Part shown: positions 22,076 through 32,180 of the stretch, in pieces
Layout: every line of letters starts with the position of its first letter
How positions within the stretch are numbered: position 1 is the first letter of the stretch
NCBI GenBank assembly: GCA_916700875.1
Contig: CAKAKS010000067.1
Location: 24,540,591-24,604,590 of the forward strand
From: Sebastes aleutianus
Lineage: Eukaryota; Chordata; Actinopteri; Perciformes; Sebastidae
Reading direction: 5' to 3'
Length of the DNA stretch: 64,000 nucleotides
Notes under the pieces: model-generated
Databases searched by the model: none
What the model was told of the DNA's origin: nothing
What the model saw: the letters and a program-made list of their open reading frames with translations, nothing else
Translations under genes and position numbers: made by a program

Positions 22076-24120
22076 CTCTATATAATCCGGATCTTGCGCT
22101 GTGCGTCGCTCACTGTACTGCGTCGCTTGCTCTGACCGAATGCAAAAACGTCATCATTCAACGTATCCGTGGTTTGCAGAAACGTACAATGCCAACATGT
22201 TTTTCAGGCGACTGGGCTGAACACACTGGGCTCTGTATCTACTGAAAAGTCGGTTCCTTCTCAGAACTTTCAAGTGCCCTTGTTTTTGTAACCCAGAATC
22301 GTACCTTAAGCATTTATACATTCATGCAAAATGTCATGTCTTGTATTTGTGGATACATGTCGCTTGTGTAATCGTTATACGGAAACTGACCTCAATTTTG
22401 AATGTCAACACTTGTGTTTTTTTTTCAACAGTGTCTGTCAAAATGTGCTGCAAAAAAGCAAAGCAAAGTAGAAAGGGCCTCATTTAACAGTATGTTCATA
22501 AATGTCTGTACATGTTAAATAATTAACTTCTGGCGTGTTTGTTAAATGTTTAGAGGATTTAAGTTTCTGTTGTACTCACGTATTATGTTGGTGAATTAAA
22601 TTTCTCATTCGTAAATGTCAGCACGAAGGTGTGCGCAGTAATCGGCTGTAGCATACATGTACGTTTCAATGAATGTAGGAGGAAAACAAGACAGAGGGAT
22701 TCGGGGGTTCCCTACCTTTGATGGCAGTGTTTTTCAAACATGAATGTACATAGTGGTGCATTGACACAGTCTTTGAAAGAGCATCAATCAAATCTGAATC
22801 AAAAGCCCCAACATGATTATTATGCAGCGATGCTGCCGTTCCTCTGATGGACTGCCATGTTGCGGGAAAACAACAAAGATGTTAAAGCTCATATTATTTA
22901 CAATATGAGTCTGGCAGGTGATTGGTCGGTGACATGATGAAAGGAAGCTGAAAGAAATACATTTCCCTTGTTTTTTTATTGGTTTATCATAAGGTTTCTC
23001 CATTGCCGAGCTGGCGTTGGTTGTGTTTGTGTTAAACGCAGCTAGTTGAGCAACTCTGATGATGAAAGCTTCCTTTGTCTCTCTTGCCCTTCGCTTTAAA
23101 GCCACTATATCAGTGGAATAGGAGAAGATTAGACGGGTCAGTGAGACTTAAAAGTCAGATTTGGTGCTGGCTTTTCCTTGATCTTTCTCTGCAGAGAGGC
23201 AGAGCCTTACAAAGACGGCAGGAAACATTTCTGAAAATGTAACGTGGTATAAGAAGATTCAGTGAAAGGGATGACAGTGACAACAAAAACGCTTTCATCA
23301 ATGTAATAAACATTACACAATCATGTCGGCCTTCTTTTCTTGGGTAAGATAAAGGATTTTAATACAGACACATGCATGAGTAATCCAATGTCTCCTCCTT
23401 TAATGACAAGTTCCAGCACACTGCAGGTTTGTAAGCACCGAAGACACTTTGTTCAGTTCCAGGTCTGACAATGTGCATAATGAGAACAGCTATTATGAAT
23501 TATAATTGGATGGTTCTTACTGCACACTAATCTGCACATTGAGTGCAAACTTTTGTAGAGCCTCCATTAGCATCTATTATGCTTCAAACTACGCGGAGAT
23601 GTCTACATATTAATAAGCTATGTTAGTTTGATGAGAGAACTAACTAACTGTCAAGTGCAAAATGTGAATGAATATGCCATAATGCTCTTTTCAGATTTCT
23701 GTTAATAAGCAATGAGCATTTTCATTCTTGACACCACTGCTGGGATCAGCCATATGTCAAAGTACTTCTACCTCTTTCAAAAGGATCTTTCATATAAGAC
23801 TCCAATAAGATCTATATAATAAGATATAATACGATAAAAATGCACACACAGACGTGTATTTGTTTCAAGAAAAAAAACTGGATGGAATGACTTAAATTGG
23901 AAATCTCATTCAGCTGACTGGAAAGTACGTAACCACAAAGTTAATGGGCTACTGGCAAATGGCAAATCAATTTCTTTTTACAAGGAAGTGATTAAATGTG
24001 ATGCGCTGGCAAATGGAGTATTAATGCATTCAACACAATTTAGGAAACGCTGACAGGCTTCCGTTCTTACATCTCATTAAGTAGATAGAAGACTGGGGAC
24101 TAAGGGACCATGAACTAATT
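22076..24120. other. Intergenic DNA, nothing recognised
   Basis: Two kilobases with no recognisable exon, RNA gene or clear repeat. The 105-codon minus-strand frame at 22788-23105 shows no domain I know. Confidence 0.4.
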
Positions 24121-24129
24121 ATTTGAAGT

Positions 24130-25058
24130 GGAGGAGAGGGCAGAAAAAGGGGGCGGGTTACGTCGTTTTTCTCTTAGGGTTGTCCGACTTTTTTGGAAGC
24201 ACGGAGGAGGAACGAGCATCGCTCAATACAGTGAGGAGACACAAGTCAGCTAAAACCACAATATCACTCTATATTTCAGCTGCTTGGCAGTAATGTTAGC
24301 TGACCAGACGAAGGTCTCTCCATGAATCAATGCAGATCCAAGTGTTTGCTTTTCCTGCTTCAGCCTCCAGGAAGCAGCGGGGCTCCGTAGCGAGTAACGT
24401 TATCACCTCCTGACCGCAGCCGGAGAGAGCAGGGGAGACACCGGCACCCGGTCGGAGACGATAGCGTTTCTCTCTGCGGAGCCCCGTCACTTCACAAGAC
24501 ACAGGAAACCTCTGTTGGTCTGGAGGAGATATTCTCAGAGCTAAACTAACTCTTCTGCAGTGTGGAGTGAGCGCGCGTTCACGTTTAGAGGTGGAGCGAG
24601 ACAGCGAGAACGCACGCGCTGTCTGAGTGAAGGCGAGCAGGTAGAGGAGGAAAGACTTAAGCCACACGCGAGCGCGCATGTGGCTGAGCCCTTCATATCT
24701 ATATAGGGAGCGGATCCTCTTCACGGAGTTCGCCATGTTGCTCCGCCATGTTTCTACAGTAGCCCAGAACAGACAAACCAAACACTGGCTCTAGAGAGAA
24801 CCTTTTACGTTACCTGAAGGCCACCATAGTTCTCCGACACGCTTGTGAAACGGCGGTAAAGTGAGGCGCAGAGTGTAAAACCGTGAAACCGCCAGCCGCC
24901 GTCTGACTTCTGTTGCTCCTAAAGTAGTGTTATTATGGTAAGGATCACGTTACTGCCGTCTTGGAAAGGGAGGACTGAGCGGAGGGATACTCAGTTGGTT
25001 GCAATCTGCAACCACACCACTAGATTCCACCAAATCCTACACACTGTACCTTTAAACC
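24130..25058 (+). repeat. GC-rich dispersed repeat with a 161-codon shadow frame
   Basis: The right end 'cctacacactgtacctttaa' and the internal 'tatatagggagcgg-atcctcttc' link it to the repeat family whose other end is at 12945-13105, where 'gggagcgggtcctct' also occurs. The minus-strand frame 24296-24781 lies inside it, has no recognisable domain and is best read as repeat-derived. Its base composition is clearly more GC-rich than the flanks. Confidence 0.6.
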
Positions 25059-27030
25059 CAGAGGAAGGGTGCCCTGCAGCCGGCTGACTTAAATTTAACT
25101 CTGGGGACAGAACGGAGCAAAGAGTCCTGATTGGAGTATAAGGTTTAAGGAGATCAGTTGGAAGGGATCTTAAAGTCTGATCTGATATGGATGAAGGGAA
25201 GTTTTACAACAAAACGTTACAATAATCAAGTCTGATACCAAGATATGAATTAGCCATGGACAGAATATTATCTGGTATTTTCTGAGCTCTGAAGGCTCAC
25301 ACCTCCACTTCACTGTTCAATAATTGCCAGTGATCCTTTGTGAAGCATTGCTTTATTCTTGGTGAAGAGGAGTGCAGGTTGAGTAACGAGGTGCCGAGAG
25401 AGTGTCAAGTGTCATAACTCTTAAGCTTTGAGCTCCTCTAAAGGCACTTTGCGTCCTCCCACGATCAGAGAGATGATGATGGTCGAATGTGCATAAATCA
25501 GACCAAGGCCACCTGGAGTCTCTTCAGTGCTTTTCAACCTGCAGTCATCACCACTGACTGAGTGGGAGGTGATTCAAGAAAAAAAAAAAAATGAGAGAAA
25601 AATCCACTGAAGCAATGTACAAACAGCAGTATTATCTCACTGATCTTCTGTAAACTCCCCAAACAAATAGTAAATGGATGCAGATGCCCTCCATGTAGAC
25701 TATGGTAGAGTGCTTTTGTTTCACACATGTGATTACAGTGACACTATCTGGCCTCAGAGCACAGATGCAACAATTGTGACTATTTAGCCAAAGGCTTTCT
25801 TTGTCATGGTTGCTGAATTTTCACTTCACCTCTATTTTGAAATAGTGGAAATAACAAGCACCTTACGGCATTACTCACAATAAAATTACTGAATGCATTC
25901 ACTCCTATCTGGAACAGTGAAAAAAGGAAGGAAAGAAGTAGGAAAAATGGATGACAAACCTAATAAAGTTACTCATTAACATCTCAGTCTTAAGGGCATG
26001 GTGCAGGGAGGGTGGTATTATGGTATGTCCTGCAACCTTTGCCCAGCAAGTCTCTTTACTTTTCAGAAGGAGCTGAAGAGGAAGACGAAAACAACGGTTA
26101 AAAGTCAGGTCTTGGTGGCATACACCTGTTCTGTCAGTTAACCTATTTTGTACAGGTAAGTTATTTTGGACTTTTTGTGTGTGTGCGTGTGTGTTGTTGT
26201 AGATTGTGTAAATTGTGATGTAGTAGATATTATTGGGTTTGTTGTTGTCATATGACACAGCTACTGTGTGCTGACCTGCATCCCCAGATACATGTTTACC
26301 TGTATTACCTGTGTACGTACTGCTGCCTCAAATGAAATAGCCAAAATATACAGTATGGATACACACATGTGTCTCTGCTCTCTGGATTATCATCTATAGA
26401 ACATATGTGTGTTTATGCTATGTCTAAAGTTAATTAGTAAGCAGTTCGGGACTATAATCATGAACATTGCTCAAGACCTGGCAAGTCAACTCCCTAACAT
26501 CATGTGACAGTTTCTGTATGAACATTTAATCACACAGTTTTATGTTTTTGTGCAGGTCAAATTGTTTGTTTAAAAGTCCTTTCCAGTCTCACAAGAGAGG
26601 TGTTTATTGGCTGGCTTAAGGGACCTGTCAACTCATGGATTACTCTTTCATTAGCTTTTTTTAAATTCTTGCACTTATCGCACTTATATTTCAGGGTTTC
26701 GATCATTGATGATAATGATGGTGTGTCATTATGTAGATTGGTATAACTAAAGTTTTGTCAAATCTTTGAAATCAAATGTGTAAATGGAAATCTTATGAGA
26801 GGAAATACAAAACAAAAAGGACAGTAAAGAGGAATTTATATCTAACAATGTCACAGATCTCCCATTTGTCCAATCAAATCTGAATGTGCGTTGAGCATTC
26901 AGATAATGTCAACCCTCTAATATTCCAGTGTCAGTTTTAGACATTAGACATTGGTTTGAAGGTTATTATTGGCCATGAAATATGAAACATAAAGTGTGTC
27001 GTCCTCACTGCAGGTGTCACGATGTTTCAT
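25059..27030. other. Intergenic DNA, nothing recognised
   Basis: AT-rich DNA with a short A run at 25579 and a GT-rich stretch at 26177-26197. No gene recognised. Confidence 0.4.
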
Positions 27031-27039
27031 CAGCCATAC

Positions 27040-27560
27040 GTTAAAGGAGAGATTCACTTTTTTCTGTCTGAAAACAATACTGACAATCCCATATGTACAC
27101 TGAGAGAGTTATTGGTTGCTGTGATTGTTCCTTTCTCTCCATACTGGCTGAGAAAAGATCCCTTCCTGATGCAATATAAGTGATGGGGGATGAAATCACC
27201 TCCTTATTCGGATGTGTAAAATTGCAAGTTCAAAAAGTTTAAATCAAGTGGGTATCAATGTTACGGCCTTTTTAGTACACATTTCCCTCTTTGTGTTTCT
27301 CCTAACCCGATCTTATGAGAAGACGTATAAATAGCACAACATTTTTGCGTGTCGTGTTAACACATTTTAGGCTTTTCGCGTGTCATTACACCACGGGCAA
27401 CAAAACTATGGTAATGTCCGCAGTTAGGTTTAGGCAACAAAACCACTTAGGTTTAGGAAGAACATCATGGTTGGGCTTAAAATAACTATGGAAAATATGT
27501 ACGGAAACAACGTAATATACGGAAAACACGTCACAAACGTCACTAATGTAATCAAACTTA
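27040..27560. repeat. Two adjacent repeat fragments
   Basis: The first part (about 27040-27245) contains 'aaaggagagattcactttt' and 'gatcccttcctgatgcaat', the second (about 27300-27560) 'ggtttaggcaacaaaaccac'. Both resemble common fish repeats; part of the second recurs inverted near 50800 ('gtggttgtgttgcctaaacc'). Confidence 0.45.
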
Positions 27561-27688
27561 AAAATAACTCAGTAACACTTTGAGAAAGTGTTTGAAAGTC
27601 CTGTGTTTGTTTGACCCATCCACCTCCACCCACCATACGCAGTGTTTCTCACTTTTTATTCTACGTCACAAGCTCTGAGTGTTGCATA

Positions 27689-27865
27689 AAGGCACGGTCA
27701 CACATTGGCTTCACCTCCCGTTCACTTCTATGCGAGCGGAAGGGGCGAAAAAACACTTGCTCCTGGTTTCAAAGAAAAGTCGCATCATCGCATTTGTGTG
27801 GAGGTCACCTTTGGTGAACTTTCAGGCGAATACCGCCTCAGCAGGCGCATGTGTGACCGTGCCTT
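27689..27865. mobile_element. 177-bp MITE with perfect 17-bp terminal inverted repeats
   Basis: The left end AAGGCACGGTCACACAT (27689-27705) is exactly the reverse complement of the right end ATGTGTGACCGTGCCTT (27849-27865). The interior has no coding frame and no further inverted symmetry that I could see. A clear target-site duplication was not found. Confidence 0.8.
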
Positions 27866-28127
27866 CATGTGGATGCGTTTGCATTGCAGTCAGTACAGGC
27901 TACCTGACGTACACATGACATGCCAAAAGCAACAAAGGCGTTGTTATTGCATGCAAAATGACTTACAAGTTACTGAGTCATTCAGATGCCATTTGGTGAG
28001 ACCGGGCTGCATCGCGTTTCCTTGCTGATCTTATAGGATTTTGTACCCAGAATTACCTAAATTTTTTAATTTGGTGCCTCTCATGATCCTCAGTAGATGT
28101 AATCACTTGATGATTTGATTTCTTTAG

Positions 28128-28148
28128 GTTCTCCCTCAGAACGCAGAG
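28128..28148 (+). other. Possible 5'UTR part of the C1orf210/TEMP homologue first coding exon
   Basis: A good 3' splice site (tgatttctttag, AG at 28126-28127) lies 21 bases before the start codon. This suggests a further 5' non-coding exon upstream that I cannot place. Confidence 0.45.
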
Positions 28149-28886
28149 ATGGGCCGGTGGAGCTGCAGCCTCTGTGTGGTGTTTTTTCTCAGTGCAGCGT
28201 TTATCAGAGAAGCACGTCAGGCTGCTATATCTGATGTCGGGGGACACAAAGGCGCTCAGAGACATCTTCTGATGGAAGAGGAAGATCACACCAACAGTAC
28301 TGACATTCGAAGTAAGTGACACACTTTACCATCAACCAACTATTTACAACCAGGTGTGTTTGAGGAACTTTGAACTCTGTAACACTTCATTTACAGGAAA
28401 CAATTTGAATGCACTGGTGCTGAACCTCTCTGTCTTTATAGCTACATGTAGATGCAATAAAGTTTATTTTCCCCTGCTGTGTTCCTAGGGGCAGTCGATC
28501 CAGATGAGAGCCCAAAGTCTCTGGACTGGACCTATATGGCTGCAGGACTGGGCACGGCCCTCACCATCTCGCTTCTCATCGTGACGGCCGTCAAGTTTCG
28601 TGTCTTCCATCGCTTCCTGGCGAGCTACAGACACTCCCTGCTCCAGGAGGCCGACGGGGTCAGCCAGTACGGCCACGACGTGGGGACCTACCCTAACAGT
28701 GTGATGGGTAGGATGGGAGGGGTGGGAGGGACTGCGAGGGCGCTGGACGACGATGACGATGGCTTCATTGAGGACAACTATATCCAGGCCAGTGAGAAAG
28801 ACAGGGCAGACAGGGAGAGGGAGGAGGAGGAGGAGGAGGAAGAGGTAGAAGACAGCGACGATGATCTTCAGTTCAGTATAGCGTGA
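28149..28886 (+). CDS. C1orf210 (TEMP, type III endosome membrane protein) homologue, two coding exons
   Basis: Predicted small single-pass membrane protein of 186 residues; the human relative is an endosomal type III membrane protein. Exons are 28149-28311 and 28489-28886, joined in phase 1 (A|gtaagt donor, cctag|GG acceptor). Residues 1-24 (MGRWSCSLCVVFFLSAAF...) look like a signal or anchor segment. A sequon NST is at 49-51. The membrane helix is about 70-89 (YMAAGLGTALTISLLIVTAV), followed by a basic-aromatic stretch and FLASYRHSLLQE at 97-108. A run of five aspartates leads into GFIEDNYIQ at 146-154, and the protein ends in a very acidic tail (about 161-181). ASYRH and DDDGFIEDNYIQ are the hallmarks shared with human C1orf210, which is shorter (about 113 residues by memory). 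The extra N-terminal part and acidic tail are the main differences. It lies tail to tail with tmem125. Confidence 0.88.
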
Positions 28887-31202
28887 TGAGATAAAAGGTT
28901 TACAACTAAAATGACACTATAGAGGAGATTTTGATTGACCGTTGACAGTAAAGCAGTGATTCGGAACATTTCTGGCTTGTGATCCCTTATAATGAATCTA
29001 CTTGCAGTCTCTTACACCTTCCATACATCTATGAACTGTGAAGAGTAAGTTCCCCTTAATAAGTATCTTATTGTTTTATTGATTTAAATCATTAACATAG
29101 GCCAGGACAGGCAAAACTATGGATGTCACAGTTTAAAGAAAGTTCAAAGTTTAAAGAAAAATAAAAAGAGATCAAATTTGTGAATCAGAATTTTGTTTTC
29201 TTGTTCCAATTAATCTTTTTGCGACCTCTAAGATGATCTTGTGACCCTTTGGAGGGTCCCAACCCACTGTTTGGGAACCGCTGAAAGTGCACAGCACTGT
29301 AGATGTGTGATGAATGTGAAAACTGAATGAGCCACGGTTGTTTCAAAATGTCTGAATTTGCAGTAATAACTGGACTTGTGTCCAAAATGAGCTAATTCAA
29401 ATAGTATGATGATGATGAAAGTAATAATGAAAATGTATAAACAGATGTAAATTGAATTTTTGACCAATGTTACTGCTTTTATTTGAGTTCATTTGAGTAC
29501 AGTATAGTAGCTGTATCCCATGCTACACTTAGGCTGGGTGCAGGATAGCAGTAGAGATGACCTGCACTCTGGATTATAGCTCCTATAAACTTTATTGGGT
29601 TGAGACAGGCAGCGTTTTGACTGTACTGGGTCTTCTTCAGATGCCATGTTTGCTTTTGTTGTGTTAGCTATTTTCCCAAAGAAGATAAGTTTAGTCAAAA
29701 TGCTGCCTGCCAGATAATTCCTACTTTTTTCCTTTCATGCAGAGTAAAAATTGTTTCCCCTGCGGCTGGAATCTCGTTAAAAAATGAATATATTGTGTGT
29801 ATATCCATCTGTTAAAGTCACTGTTTGTACCCTGCTAATGAGAAATCCTTGCCAATCACTTGAGTAAGTTAAGTATTCACATTTAAGTGAAGCGGTTGGT
29901 GGGTTGATTATATTTTGGCTGCGAATCAACAACAAAGAGGTGAACCAACTTGACACTTCAACATCTTTGTTTGGAGTCTGAATGTGCAGAAAGTTACAGA
30001 TTTCAGCTTCAAAGTGCCCGATCTGTGTGGGAGGCAGGAACCTGAGGATTTGTATGTGTGGTATGAAATGGAGTTGTTTACCGGAAATATACTTTATGAA
30101 TAAATTCTTTATAATTCCAATTGAGTAGTCAGTCATTCTTGCATTCACCTAACCAACCTTGAGTTTATGAGTCATTGGAGGAGAACAGAAACATCAAGAA
30201 TAAAGAGAATATATCCGACACAGTGATGTTTTGTAGAAAAGGAAAAGATCAAATGCTCGGAAAAAGTGTAACGAAGGTGCTCTTTGGTAGGTAACACAAA
30301 CGTTGTTAGAAGAAGAAAGGTCCAATAGACAAGAAGATACCCAGCTCTATAGCCATCTGATTAAAGGCTTTTTTGTGATCAAATTGTATTGACTTTGTGT
30401 TTCAAATATATTTTATTAGTAAGCATGTGCATATCAGTAGTACAGACCTCTGTGAAGGGAATATCATGCCTCATTTCAGATATGTAACAACAAAAGACAA
30501 ACAATACCAGGAACTAAAAGCGAAACAAGACAAAAAAAAGAGACAAGCAAGCACATGAAATCATAAATTATATATATATATCAACCAACCCAACCTTCCT
30601 ATCCCAAATTTTTATTAATTTTAAAGATGTGCATTGAAATTATTAACAAACATTACATAATAAACAAAAAGACAAAACAATGAATGAATAAAACAAACAT
30701 TAATTGAGAAAATATATATATATATAAATAAATAATAAATACCCCCCCCCATACACACACACACAAAATAAATGAATAAATTAAATAAAAATTAAAAAGA
30801 AAAGAAATAAAAAGAAAAAACAGTACTAATGGCACCATAAAAGCTTTTTAAACTGTTTGCCAGAGGAGTGCCTTGAGCCTTTCTTCTTTTTTAAATAGTG
30901 ATGTTTTGATTTGATGTGACCACTTACTCATACTGAGTCTTTCTTTTCAACCATAATTACTAAAATGTCTCAAAATGGTGTATTTAAACAGTCAAAACAA
31001 AGCAGAAGATGATATTGATTGAGCCGTTGTAGAGAGCATGCGGTGCAGCAGCCTGTCTTTCTTTTACAAACTATCTACAGGTATTCTTTTGATAATGTTC
31101 AACACAAGTTCATTTTATGTGAATGGGAACAAAAGAACTCAGACTAAAGCTGCTCTCCTAAATTCATCTCTATGTTTCCTTTTTGTACATCTGCTAGACA
31201 AA
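28887..31202. other. Convergent intergenic region between the TEMP homologue and tmem125
   Basis: It holds the 3'UTR of the plus-strand gene and the 3'UTR end of tmem125. No clear AATAAA close to the TEMP stop was found. A segment at 29510-29700 ('gttgagacaggcagcg' and 'gggtcttcttcagatg') resembles a repeat end. An A-rich/AT-rich stretch with short (TA)n and (AC)n runs is at 30560-30830. Confidence 0.45.
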
Positions 31203-31208
31203 TTTATT
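31203..31208 (-). terminator. tmem125: Candidate polyadenylation signal of tmem125
   Basis: AATAAA on the minus strand (TTTATT on plus), about 65 bases past the tmem125 stop codon. It is the first canonical hexamer in the right orientation. Confidence 0.55.
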
Positions 31209-31273
31209 CAAATCTTTCCTTCCACAGACTCTTTGACCGTTTTCCTCTGAGTGGTTTTGCTCATTTAGTCCAT

Positions 31274-31978
31274 TCATATCAGGCTGGTCCTGCTGGAGGA
31301 CGTCTCTCTCCTGGCCTGGCTACTCTGTCCTCCTGAGACACTGAACACCCTGATGGTTCGACTCCCCAGCCTCCTCGCTCTGCTCACCCTCATCATCATC
31401 CTCCTCCTCTGCTCCCTTCTTCTTCTAAGGAGGATGAGCACGCCGTAGCCCACCACAGCCAGAGCCATGCCTGTCCCAGCAGCCATCAGCACCAAGCCGG
31501 ACACCATCATCTCCTTGCTGTCGTGACCTTTGCTCCCGACTGTGGCCACGCAGAGAAGCACCGTCCCACAGAGCATCACCGCCAGCCCCACGGCTAACAT
31601 CAGCGCCGGGTCGGCCTTCCCACCGCTCTTCAGCTGGTCGATCCGACGCCAGCTGCGCACGCAGTTCATGTCCTGGATGGCAGAGCTGAGAAGCTGCTTG
31701 AGCAGAACGGCCAGGGCCAAGAGGCAGAGGGTGGTGCCCACCCCGAGGCGCCACTCCCCGGACAGGCTGGTGGTGGTGGAGAGGAGGCCCACGCCGCCGA
31801 GGCCCAGGCCCACTATGAGGGCCACGGAGGCGCAGTAGCACAGCAGGGAGCGGCGTGGCTCTCTGGACCACCACAGCTCCACTTGATCTTCCAGGACGCG
31901 TCGCTGCATCAGGGTGGGGTCCAGGTAGAGACCCGGGGGGTGACGGATGGCGTGGCGGGGCTGGTAGAAGGCCTGCAT
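31274..31978 (-). CDS. tmem125: tmem125, four-helix membrane protein, single coding exon
   Basis: Predicted 234-residue tetraspanning protein homologous to TMEM125; function is not well defined. Residues 30-37 EDQVELWW precede helix 1 (about 44-68), then LLSTTTSLSGEWRLG leads into helix 2 (about 79-94). LKQLLSSAIQDMNC (93-106) is the most diagnostic segment, matching the human KQLMSSAVQDMNC. Helices 3 and 4 are at about 125-146 and 158-184, followed by a strongly basic arginine-rich stretch (185-203) and a tail ending SRTSLI. I choose the start at 31978 because a good 3' splice site (cttacaag|gt, boundary 32008/32007) lies between it and the more upstream in-frame ATG at 32062, so the extra 28 residues would be intronic. 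If the intron is not used, the longer 262-residue form would apply. The gene converges on the C1orf210 homologue. Confidence 0.9.
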   Translation of the reverse strand: MQAFYQPRHAIRHPPGLYLDPTLMQRRVLEDQVELWWSREPRRSLLCYCASVALIVGLGLGGVGLLSTTTSLSGEWRLGVGTTLCLLALAVLLKQLLSSAIQDMNCVRSWRRIDQLKSGGKADPALMLAVGLAVMLCGTVLLCVATVGSKGHDSKEMMVSGLVLMAAGTGMALAVVGYGVLILLRRRREQRRRMMMRVSRARRLGSRTIRVFSVSGGQSSQARRETSSSRTSLI

Positions 31979-32118
31979 GTCACAGCTCAGCCAGCCCAAA
32001 AGCAGACCTTGTAAGAATGTGCATAAAAAGAGGATTTTAACTATTACTTTTGTATTCTCCACAACTATATAACTGCAGAAACTTCCTGTTATTCATCTCA
32101 GCTTCAGTGAAAACTCAC

Positions 32119-32180
32119 CTGGTGTTAGATGAGTGTCATCTGTTGCTGTCCATCCATCTGCATCCCATCACACGACCTTA
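32119..32180 (-). other. tmem125: Probable 5'UTR exon of tmem125
   Basis: A strong 5' splice site on the minus strand (ACCAG|gtgagt, exon end at 32119) pairs with the acceptor at 32008/32007 to give a 111-base intron. The exon contains a short upstream open frame (MGCRWMDSNR then stop). Its 5' end is not known. Confidence 0.5.

Noticed and set aside
24296..24781. 161-codon minus-strand frame
   Set aside because: Lies inside a GC-rich dispersed repeat and has no recognisable domain or splice context.
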